From Panagrolaimus kolymaensis (Eukaryota; Nematoda; Chromadorea; Rhabditida; Panagrolaimidae): a DNA stretch of 64,000 nt. This document shows positions 1-11,000 of the stretch, one piece after another. Below the pieces are notes generated by a model. It saw only the letters and a list, made by a program, of their open reading frames with translations. It did not search any database and was not told where the DNA came from. The position numbers were made by a program, and so were the translations under genes. Position 1 is the first letter of the stretch. The number at the start of each line of letters is the position of its first letter. The stretch spans positions 5,518,001 through 5,582,000 of the forward strand of contig JAJQJQ010000010.1 in NCBI GenBank assembly GCA_028622995.1, written 5' to 3'.

Positions 1-2141
1 TCGTGATGTTGAAAAGGAAGAAGCAGAAAGGAAGCGAGAGGAAGATATAGCGGAGGATGAAGATGATATTTACACTCGAGATGATTCAAGTTCTTCAAAA
101 CAAGGCAACAAATTTGGAAGTAAACCAAATAAGAAAACGAAAGCATTGAAAAAAGGTGGTACATCAAAAACCAAAAAAGGCAAAGGCAATGGAAGCGGCA
201 GTGAAGTAACTGATAAACTTTTTACCATGCTTGAAAGACATAAAGAAGTATTCTTTACTATTCGACTTGTGAGTGTACAAACTGAATTAACAAATCAATC
301 CAAACCCATTGTTGACCCTGATCCATTAATGTCGAGTGATCTCATGGATGGTCGAGATACTTTCTTGACTCGCGCAAGAGAAGAACATTGGGAATTTAGT
401 TCTCTTCGACGTGCAAGATACTCCACACTTTGCTTCTGCCACGCCCTTCATACTCAAGAAAACAAAGATATGAGTTACACTTGTAATAATTGTCAAGGAA
501 CAGCAAATTTCCATTGCCCAACATGTGAAGATTTTGATTTATGCGCCGTTTGCAATACGAAAGTCAAGCATGAACATAAATTGGAGAAAATGAATACTCT
601 TATCGAAGATACTAAAGGTGGCTCAGAATCAACTAATAATCGAAATGAATCCATTCAAAGATGTATTCAATCGCTGGTACATGCGTGTCAATGTCGAGAT
701 GCAAATTGTCGAAGAGTAACTTGTCACAAAATGAAAAAAGTGGTGCAGCACACAAAATTATGTAAAAAGCGTCAACATACTAATTGCCCCGTTTGTAAAC
801 AACTTATTGCACTTTGTTGCTATCATGCAAAACATTGCAATCAAGCTCAATGTCCTGTGCCATTTTGTTCAAATATTCGTCAAAAGCTTCAAGAACAAAA
901 ACGTTTACAAAATCGAAGAGCTGATATGCTTATGAGAAGGCGAATGGAACTTTTATCTGGTGGTGGCCAACAACAACAACCTCAATCATCTCAACCTCCT
1001 CCCATGGCAGCTCCTTCCAAGCCTCCTCCAGTGAATGGGTCTGTAAGTCCACATGTAAATATAAAAGGTCCTCCATCAATGGGAAAGAAGCCAACTACAG
1101 CAAGTCCAAATTATGGAAGTTCTCAAATGCCTCAATCAAGCATGCAAAATGCATATGGTCAACAACATCCACAACAAATGGGTGGAATGAGAGGATCTCA
1201 ACATGGACAGCAAGTGTCGCAACATCAACAACTAGGTTATCAACAACACCCTTCCCAACAACATCCACAACATTCGCAACAACAAATACAACAACAACAA
1301 CCTCATGTGAGTCCACATGTCCAACAAGCTATGAGAAATCATATGATGGTATTTTAAAAAATGTTAATCATATTTACAATTTTATTTTTTAGCAACAACA
1401 ACCACAATCACAAATGATGCAAAGGCAAATGGGTGGTGGACAACAACAACAGCCTCCACAAGGTTATATAAACCCTCAACATCAACAGCAACAACCTGGA
1501 CAGCAGCAACAATATGTTCGTTCTCAGCAAGGATATATGATGAATTCTCAACAGCAGCAAAAAATGCAACCACAGCAGCAGCAATATGGCCATATGCATA
1601 ATATGCAACAACAACAAGGAGGACCACAACGTCCACAAATGATGCAAGGACCTGGTCAACAACAACCCGGTATGATATCACAACAACACAATGCAAGGGG
1701 TAGTGGTGGAGGTGGAGGAGGTATACGATTTTTGCCCATATGTGTTGAGCTAAAAATCTAATGACGGCTAATAACAGGTTTTAGATGCAGTACGCCCAAC
1801 AATGCACCAACACCAACAACAAGACCATCAGGGCCAACATCAAGGCCATCCAATCCATCACAATTCAGCCACAGCAACAACCCAGATATATGGCAACATT
1901 CGTCCAACTACAAGTGATCCACAAATTCAAACTATATATGATCGACTTCAAGTTGCTAAAAGTCAAGAGGAGCGTCAAATGGTATTTAAAGATTTAAAAA
2001 AGACTCCACATTTATTTGCTGCATTTTTAAAAGTTCATCATGCTGTAAGTCGTGAATTTAAATATTTGAACCAATGATTATTTAAAGTCCCTTTTTTAGC
2101 CTGGCGTATTTCAACCTGGAGAATTTTCCAACAACAAATAA
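1..2141 (+). CDS. cbp-1: CBP/p300 histone acetyltransferase, C-terminal half (5' end outside window)
   Basis: Transcriptional co-activator and lysine acetyltransferase of the CBP/p300 family, acting in the nucleus. Exons: 1-1348 (open from the left edge), 1393-1720, 1785-2044, 2100-2141; all junctions keep frame. Visible in order: acidic/basic linker and end of the HAT domain (DLMDGRDTFLTRARE, EFSSLRRAR), a ZZ zinc finger (YTCNNC, CPTCEDFDLC, HEH), a complete TAZ2 finger (SIQRCIQSLVHACQC, CPVCKQLIALCCYHAKHC, CPVPFC), a long Gln/Pro/Met-rich tail, and a segment (IQTIYDRLQ...KKTPHLFAAFL) that resembles the nuclear-coactivator binding domain of vertebrate CBP. The protein ends FSNNK. The bromodomain and catalytic core must lie upstream. 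Family assignment is secure; the placement of the small last exon is an inference from splice sites. Confidence 0.95.
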
Positions 2142-4469
2142 AAAATGCAAAAAAAAGAAAAAAAAATTACCTTTTTCTAGTCTGTCTTCATCATCTAAGC
2201 CGCCAAAATTAATTATAAATTTAAATGTATTTTCTGTTTTTAATGTTTCATATTTTAATTGTTCGGGTTATTTTTATTTTATCGGAGCTCCGTATTTTTT
2301 TAAGATGCGGGTCTGATATCCTTTTTTTCTTCTGTAATTCCTTTTTTTATAAAGCTGTCTTTTCTGATTCGAATATCATGTGTATTTTTTTTATTCTTCT
2401 GTAAACTTTTTTTTTCTTGTTATATTATTATTTGTTAAATAGCGTCCGGGTTTTATCTGGACAAACCACAAAAAATCCAGATGAATATATATTATTTGTA
2501 TATTCTTTGTTGTTGTTATTATTGCTCTATTATTTTTTTTAATACTTTGCTCAAAGTTTTTTTTATTAATGGGATCATTTCGCTACTAAATATATATTTT
2601 ATTTTTTATAAAGAATTTTTTCATTGATAAGTTTTCTTTATCCTCCCTCCAAAAACGAGGATCTCAGAAATCTGCCCCAACCTTTTTCTTCCCCAAATAC
2701 CGTAGTAACGCTAGATTATTTTAGTTTCCTTCCTCCTCTCTCTGATCCTGTTTTTTTTTATTCCCAAAATTTACCCATTTTTAAACTTTCTGCTACTCTT
2801 TTTTTGGATTAATATTTTTGCTTAAAAAAATGTATTTTTTCTCCAATTATTATTGTCGTCTGTGATAATTGCTTTTTTTAAATTTGTTTTTTTTATTTCG
2901 CAAAAAAATCAATCAACCTTCGTTCAAAAAAGCCTTTTTTGTATTTAAAAGTTTGGCCGGAAAACTAAAAAAATACTAAAACAATCTTTTGAATGATTAT
3001 TAGCCTCATTTTATTAATTTCATTTTTTTCTTTCTGCAACTTTTTTGTATGCCTTGTAATTTGTAAAATATAATATATTGTTGTGTTTTTTCTTTTCTTT
3101 ATTGGGTATTTGAATTCAAATCGTTTGAATTCAAAACATAAATTTTTATTATATATAATATACAAATATTTTTCTTTAATTTTCTACCTCTCTTTGAAAA
3201 TAAAAATAAAATAAAAAACAATAAAATAAATAAAAACTATAATTAATTTTCTTTCCTTTTAATTTACAGCAAAAAAAGATTTCCTTTTTCTTCCGTTGCA
3301 GGGTTTTCTAGGTTATAAAAAAGCAAAAATAGACTTTATTTTGTTAAAGAAAAATTTTCATGGAAGTCAGTTCAGTTTATACAAGAAATGCTAGTTTCTT
3401 TTAAGGCAGAAGCACTTTTAGTTATTTTCAACCTTTATTTTCTTAACTTTTTGCTCAATTTTTAAGTTGGTTCTAATGTTTTGCTTTATTCGTTGCTAAA
3501 ATGGCAGATGATATTATTTCAATTTATTCTGCTCGGCATCAAGATTTTTTTGCCTCTTCCAATTATTCATTATATTTTAAAGAATCCAACATTTTATCTT
3601 GGATTTATGAAATTATATAAAACTTGCAAATATTTTTTTCTTAAAGAAGCAATTAAAAATTTGTGTAAAGCATAAACAAAGGAGCCTTTTGACACGTTTT
3701 TTCGCTGGAACTATGAGCTTGGTACCATTAGATAACCCTTTGAAAAAAATGGTTTTAATAACTTTTTCCCCATGGAATAATAACCTTCTATTAGATTACA
3801 CCAAAGATGCGCAAAAACAACATAAAAACAGTCATTTTTCCAATACATTGAAAAAATTTTAATGCTCAGCAAAACGCCAAAAAAAAAGCAATGAAAAAAA
3901 TTACTGAATGACAATGAAAAAGGAAGAAAAAAGTGCAAAAAATTTCTAAGTCCATGAATTTTAAACTTTGATGTAATTTAATAGAGGGTTATTATTCCAT
4001 GGGGAAAAGTTATTAAAACCATAATTTTTTTTTTTTCAAAGGGCTATCTAATGGTACTAAGCTCATAGCTCCAGCGAAAAAACATGTCAAAAGGTTAAAG
4101 TAACAAAACTATTAAAATTACTAAATTTAGCTTTGTTATCAAACTATCACAATTCTTCATTACATCTTCATCGGGTATTTTGTTACAATGGAACAAGAGA
4201 GGAACTTCAGCGACCGAAATTGCAAACAAAAACTCTTTACTTAAAGAATTATTTATTGTTGAATGTAGTATTAGAATGTAGAAATTAATAACAGATAACA
4301 GAAAGAAAAATAATTAAGACAACAAAGTCAAGTTTTGGTAACCAAAGTAAAAAGAAAAGAAAAGAAAAGCTGGTGATATTAATTTACTAATATGCCATTT
4401 GAGAATAAGTTAGATCATATTTAATCACGAAAATTTAGAACAATATTCCCCTTATAATTTGATGGGCTT
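2142..4469. other. Intergenic region between convergent cbp-1 and the TAZ1 gene
   Basis: Extremely T-rich and A-rich sequence holding the 3' UTR of cbp-1 and the 3' flank of the minus-strand TAZ1 gene. Short open frames here have low-complexity Phe/Lys/Ile composition and no recognisable domain. A fold-back repeat at 3685-4094 is the only structured element seen. Confidence 0.6.
3685..4094. repeat. Fold-back (inverted repeat) element, non-autonomous
   Basis: Two arms of about 120 bp, roughly 3685-3806 and 3966-4094, are near-perfect reverse complements separated by a spacer of about 160 bp. Ends read CCTTTTGACACG on the left and CATGTCAAAAGG on the right. Both arms carry CGCTGGARCTATGAGCTTRG and, inverted in the right arm, TCCCCATGGAATAATAACC. 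There is no coding capacity. A target-site duplication is not obvious, so the transposon family is undetermined. Arm divergence is small (a few substitutions and one A-run length change), suggesting a fairly recent insertion or ongoing correction. Confidence 0.8.
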
Positions 4470-5011
4470 TTATTCATCGATCAATAGATTATTGAAGTCA
4501 TGGACTAAGCAACAATGCATTGATATTGAAGCATATGATGTTGATGGCTGTGGAGATGAGACATTATTATTAGTACCTTTGTTAAAGCATTTGAGAGGTT
4601 TACAAACAGGGCAATCATCTTTTACGCAATTTTTCCAATGTGCTATTATTTGCCTTGATGAAGCACAATGAGGATAAGCACATTGTCTACCATTTTGACA
4701 ACTTGTCATATGATCCAATACATTTTTCATTGTGGAACAATGAGGTAAAGTGCAAACATTTTTATTTGTTGCTGCATCACCCTGTAAAATTTTTTATAAT
4801 GAATTTGAATAATTTTAAATAAGTTTCTTACCCGCTCCCTTTGTTGACATTTATGAGCATGAAGTAAAAGAACTAATTGGTTCTGTATTTGTTTTTGCTT
4901 TTCTAGATCTCGAGCAGTCAAAGATTGTGGCGTAAGATTTGATACAACACTATTGTCAGAATTTGTCAATATTTGCGAAGCATTTGTGGTAGTAGTTAAA
5001 GGTTGTGGCAT
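4470..5011 (-). CDS. Stand-alone TAZ1 zinc-finger protein related to CBP/p300
   Basis: Two exons, 4832-5011 and 4470-4781, phase 0 junction, giving 163 aa. After a Ser/Thr/Asn-rich leader comes [20 protein letters not shown], then [32 protein letters not shown] and DCPVCKPLK. This reproduces the TAZ1 finger of CBP/p300 with all twelve zinc ligands (three HCCC sites) present. A Ser/Asn/Cys tail of about 40 residues follows. TAZ1 binds transactivation domains of transcription factors, so the product could act as a CBP competitor or decoy; that role is inference. It lies tail-to-tail with cbp-1 at a distance of about 2.3 kb. It is not part of that gene, since the strand is opposite and it has its own ATG and stop. 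Expression is untested. Confidence 0.82.
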
Positions 5012-8000
5012 GGCTCACGAACTATAATAAATCAAGTAATCCCACAGGTAAAAATTTTAGGAAGAATCTGAAAATAAAAAATTATTTAATAAATGTTTAA
5101 TAATTGAATATATGTTTACAACAATATTTTAAGCATTTATTTGTTAATTTACTTTAATAAGTAAATAAAATTTAAAGCCTTGTATTCAAAAAAAAGAAGG
5201 GGTTGACGTCTATCGCTATTGATGATAAGAAAGATTTTTATGATCGATCAATAAAAAATAAAAAGCATAAAATAGGAAAAAACTTTGAACGCCTTAAAAA
5301 ATTTTTATTATATTTCGCGCCACCAATTTTTCTTAAAATAATTACAAAATTTTGGATACTTTTTTGAATGCTCGCAACTAGAAAACTTCAATTAATGAAA
5401 GACAAGAGATATTAATGATTGTTTTGTATCAAAACGATTGGCCTTATATATGAAAAGTAAATGACTCATCATAAAGGCGTGCCAAAGAATAAACATTAGC
5501 AAAAGATTGGAGAGTAGGTTTGACCTAGTCGCTCATAACTTAAAAGGCGTTAATTTTTTTAAACCAGATGCGCAACAAAAAAGATGGTGTCATAAAAGCA
5601 TTTGGTTGAACTATAATTTTTCGCATCCTTTTAACACAGCCGACTGTTTATTTTGAACTTTTATAACTCAATGTCAGTAACGAAGTGTCGATCTTTTTCA
5701 TCTGTTATGTTTTTGACATGGCAAAGTCTTTTCAAATTCTCATAAACTCTTTAAACGTTCGTACATACAATTATTTTAGGTCGCTTGGTAAAGAAATTGT
5801 TTTAAAGACGTTCCTTTTATTTGAAATCCATACTATTCACTCAAATGTCTAATGAATAAGTCACTAACTATAAATAAAACCCCGTCCTCAAATAATAAAA
5901 CGCAGAAATCAAAGCATTAGTTTATTACATTCAAAATTATAATGTTACATCTTTAGCTGCTATCAGACATCAAAAACATAAAATTGATAATGAATTCGTA
6001 GTCTTTCTTGAACAACTATTGATTTATAAAACTTTTCTTTTGGGTGATTGGGGATTGGATGGCATTGAAAAACTTAAAGAATATTAAATTGAAGTTTCTC
6101 GATGGATTGAGAATAACGACATTAAACTTCAACTGGCATATGAGCTTACTGCTCAAACCTCTAATTTTATTTGTATTGGTGATCTTTTTTAAGTTTTATT
6201 TTGTTTTAATATTTACCTCCGTTTTTTAATTATCTTACGATCAAACATTTTTTGCTCAAATCACTTAAGAAAATCCATTTCCTCTTTTGCTTTTTAAAGA
6301 AAAAAACTTGAGTACTTTTTTGCTTGTAATAAATCTTGCTTTTCCATTAGACCTTTTTTTTACTTCATTTGTTTTGATACTGTTTGATAAATGTAGGCCA
6401 TTTTCTTTTACTTTAGAAGACGAGACCCATTAAAGACAAAAAAACAGCGGCTGTTATCTTACATATTTTAAATCGGATTTTAAAAGCAATTGCTAACAAC
6501 GATATTTTTTGTTTATTTGTGATTAATTGCTTAAAAGAATCAATCTAAAAACATTTCATTTGCGACAAAAAAATAAATTAAAGGAAGAAAAAAATGCCAA
6601 ATGAAAAAACCAAATGTTTAAAGCTTTGGCTTGCTTGACTTGTGTTAAATAAATAACGTTAAAAATGAACATGATTGACTTAATGAATGACAAAGGAGTG
6701 AAAAAAAAAAAAATAAATGGACCAAAAAAAAAGTGTAACGAAAGTCTAAAAGCATTTATAAGCTTCCTGGTAGTTCTTAAGGTTAAGGCGCTTTTTGGTT
6801 TTTCTTTCTTGTTTTTCTTCGAAGTCTCTTTAGAATTTGATGATAGAAAAATGTTGTAGAAGGTGTGTTTAGAATTTTCTGATTAATACCAAGTATAATT
6901 TTTTTGTTTGAAAAAAAAAGATAGCGAAAAAAATATTTTACTTACCAATTTTTTATGTTTAAAATTTCTGCCTTTTCACATATTATTTTTCAAAGCCAGG
7001 ACTAGGGTTGTCGAATGGGAATTTCCCGGGAATTTCCCGATTTTGGCAGGGGAATTTCCCGCTACAAACCCTTACAAACTTTCACAAAGTCTAACAAAGT
7101 CTTACAAAAGTTGCTATAACTTTGTTAAACTTTGTAAGACTTTGTAGCGGGAAAATTCCCGGGAAATTTCCCCATATTTCCATTTCCAGGGAAATTCGAC
7201 AACCCTAGCCAGGACGTAGCAATATCTTATTTTATTATATTTTGATTTTTGATTTCTAAAGTTCATTGACATGACATTTATTTCCGACATACAAATGGCA
7301 AGAAGCTTAATAATCCTTGAAGTTTAAGTTTTTTCTACAAACATTTCTTCACATCATCGTATCCAAGACTTTAAACTTTCATACTTTTTTTACATCCTTT
7401 GTGGTCATTGTTTTTTTTTTGAAAGTTAATCTTTATCCTAGTTTTTTTTGCAAAAAAAGAAAACAAGCAAACAAACAAAAAAGGTATCTTATTTAGAGAC
7501 AAGTCGCGTCATTCCTGAACAAACTGACATGAGCTGATTTTTCCTTTTTCCGCCGAAACATTGACGCCACAAAAATTCTCCAAAGAAAGGAATATTATTT
7601 TCTATGTTTTGTTTTTTTGTCTGGCGCCTTTTTTATAAACTTAGATGAAGCTTGTCGTCGTCCATGCCGATTTTTATTCTTATAGTAAATCCCTCTTTTT
7701 TCTTTTGGCGCCTATTCCGTTTATGATGCTACTTCAATTTAGGCAATATGATACCTAAAATTGAGAGAATGAAATGGAGCAGTCCAACACCAACAACGAC
7801 AACAACAAAAAAATAATTTTTTTAAACAGCTTTTTTGATATGAAAAAAATATAAATTTTGACTATCAATTTCTTACTTAGTTTATTTTATTTTTTTCTTA
7901 TGTTTCTTTTTTTAGTGGTATAGGAGGTGTCATTTTCTTATTGTCGCTGTCGTCGTTGTTATTGAATAAAAGAGAAAGGCTAGAAGACCAAAAAAAACTA

Positions 8001-11000
8001 ACTAACAAAGTTTTTTTTGTCATTTTGGCACTTTTTATTTTTCTCACGTATTTTTTTCTTTTTTCGAGGAGAAAAAATGTTTTTTCTGATGGCATTTTGG
8101 AATTAAAAATACCATCTAAATTTAGGTCATTCTAAAGGCACATCCTTCCGATACTACTTTTTTGCATTTTTTGGTTATTTTTTAAATCTTAACATCATAC
8201 AGTAGCTTGTGTTTTGTGTGTTTTGTTAAAAAAAATTTGAGCAAAACATTAAATGTCAAAAATTTTATTATTTTTTTATTTGCGAATAATTTCTTTTCTT
8301 TTTTTTCCTTTTGTTTACTGCTTTTTAAATTCCATCAACGACAATGGTTAGCTCTTTTCCCATTTAACTCTAATCCATCTTAATCTCTAATAATATGTAT
8401 GCATTTTTATCTTTCAATCACACAAAGTTCACCTTTATTTATATTTTGATATTTTCTCATACTCTTCCTCCACCCTACTTTCATGGAGTCAAATATAATG
8501 GCATTTATATTTGGTCACTATAGTCGCATTTAATAATATTGCAATTTTGAAAAAATAAATAAAAACATAGATATTTTCATTCAAAAAAATATTTTCTTTT
8601 TTTGAAGGATAATAATAATCCTGTTGTTGTCATGCTCCTCATCTTCCTCTTTTTTTACACCCAAAGAAAAATTCTATCTTTTTTTTTAGTTTTTGAGACT
8701 TTTGATTAATTTTTAGGAGAAAAAAACTTTGTTTTTGAGGTTTATTTATACTTATACTCGGCTGTTGCTAATCAGAACATCCTATGTATGTTGGCAATTT
8801 GTTTTTTCCTTGAGCAAAAAAAACTCTTGATTTCTGGTTTCTGCTTTTCTACGTTTTTTCCGTTGCAAAAAAATAGAAAAAATGTTTTTAATTTAATTTT
8901 TGAGTTTTCTTTTCAGAGGTCAAGTTCATGAAAAGAAGAAGCAAGCTGATGCTTCTCCGAGAGATAACAAGTTTTAAATGCAAAAAAATAAATTCTTTGC
9001 AGATAAATTTCTTAAATTTTTTCCTAAATTCTTAAATCACACTTTTTTGCATTTCCAAAAAATAAAAAAAGAGTTTGTTTTGTTATTTTTTTTAAACAAA
9101 TTTCTTCGTTTGCAAAAAATCTTTCATGCAACAGATTTCTTTCACTGCTGACAAAATTAAATAAAAATGCAACACTAAGATTCATGATTCTTGCCAAAAG
9201 GAAAGATTTAATTTAATAAAACTTGACGCTTTTTTAAAAACAAGTTTTTTTATTTTGGGATTTTTTCTTTGCATTTCTTCTTTTTTTTCTGTCTGATTTT
9301 ATTAAATTGAAAATGATATCCAGTGTTAGCAAATTTTTTGGCATATGTGTTGTTTGCCATTTGAATTGAATCCAATTTTTTTAGAAGCAACAACAAATAA
9401 TTGAATTTTAAAGAAAGAGTAAAAAACAAAAATTCTTTCTTTTTTTTATTTTTTTTTTGTAACTTTTCTTTGACCGTCCTTTGCTGCTAACATTTTTTTA
9501 TTCATTCACGTTTTTGTTGTTCTTAATTTAGTTTTTTATTTTATTTTAGACTTTTTTCTATTTCTGCTATAAATGAATAAAGAAAATTTTGACATTCTTT
9601 TTTGCCTTCAGCTAGCCTCCTAATATGACGTCGCTAACTAAGGGTGGCTTTGGATTGGCTTGATTGACGACGTTGAAGGGAGGAATAAGAAGGAGATTCA
9701 AAATGTTTTAAATATGTGTCTTTCTAAAGTTCACATTTTTTATCTAAAAATTTATTTTATTTTTTATCCTCTTACTTTGTTGCAACACTACTTTGCTCAA
9801 ATAGAAAGTTTTATTTTTTTTAATTCAAAAATTCTTGCCTTCAGGCCTTTTTTTACTCGTACATACGTATATATTTTGGCACACTGCCTTCCCCCATATT
9901 TTTTTTTCTTGTTACACAACAAAATAATATGAAACTAAACTTCTTTTTTTTTCTTCATCCTCTGGAAATGGCAGATTTGCAATTGGTCAGGTGGCAATGA
10001 CACATATCACCCATCCTCTCCTTTGATAGTAGTAGGCCCCTCTTCTTTTACATATAAGAATGAATATAAGTTTTTCTTTTATTTATTTTTATATTAGAAA
10101 TACAAAATAAAAAAGAATGGAAAGGTTTTTTTTGTGTTTTGCTGAAATTAAATATTCCTAAAAAAATTCTTTCTTTCTTCATTTCATTTTTTTGCAATTT
10201 TTTCTTGTACTTTTATTTTAATTTTATTTTTATTCATTAAAAAAGGAAGCTAGTCTAATTACCAAAAATAAATTAATTTATTTTATTTTATTTGATGATG
10301 AAAAAAAAAATAAAATAAAAAAAGAGATAATTATTAAGTGAACTGAATTAAAATGTGATGGTAATGGTGACATAATTTAATTCATATTTCACTCACTCGC
10401 TTGTGCTTGCTTCATTGAATATTCCTCCCAAATGAGAGATGGAAGCAAAAGTCAGTTTTTTGATGCGTGTTTTTATTTTGTTTTTAACATTTTATTTACA
10501 TTTATAGTAGAAATATAATGCTTCAACGATTGTTGCTTCTTAATTGAGTTTCTTAGGTTATTATCTTTGAAGCTTCATGCTTGAAAATTATTATGGTTTT
10601 TTAAAACTTTTCGCTTCTAGAAACACAAAAAAAATTTCCGCGTCTTCACATATAAAATTTTTTATTTTCATTTCCAGGGATCTTCGAAATATGTTAAACC
10701 ATCAAACAAGCGACAAAGTAAACACAACCAAAATTTTAATAATAATATTTTTCTTTTTTCATTTCCATGAATCCGCTTTTTTTTTAAAACTTAGTGGTTT
10801 AAATTTTTTTTATTTTGATAACATTCCGCTCCTCTGTGTTATTTTTTTTCTTTTTTCGAGATTTAAATATGCGTAAATGAAAATGAAATAATTTTAAGGA
10901 CAAAAAAACGTAAAACATTTTTTAGTTGAGGGTTTATTTTAAATGAAAAAAAATGAAATGAATAAATGGCAAACGAATGAACGATGGAATGAAAAAAAAA

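Noticed and set aside
1095..1696. Antisense open frames rich in Val/Leu opposite cbp-1
   Set aside because: They are the reverse complement of CAA/CAG glutamine tracts and have no independent support.
3711..3938. Minus-strand open frame of 75 codons
   Set aside because: It lies inside the fold-back element, and its composition is explained by T-rich repeat DNA.
8914..8980. Possible exon after TTTTCAG within the gene desert
   Set aside because: It opens for only about 40 codons, no neighbouring exon joins it and no family is recognised.
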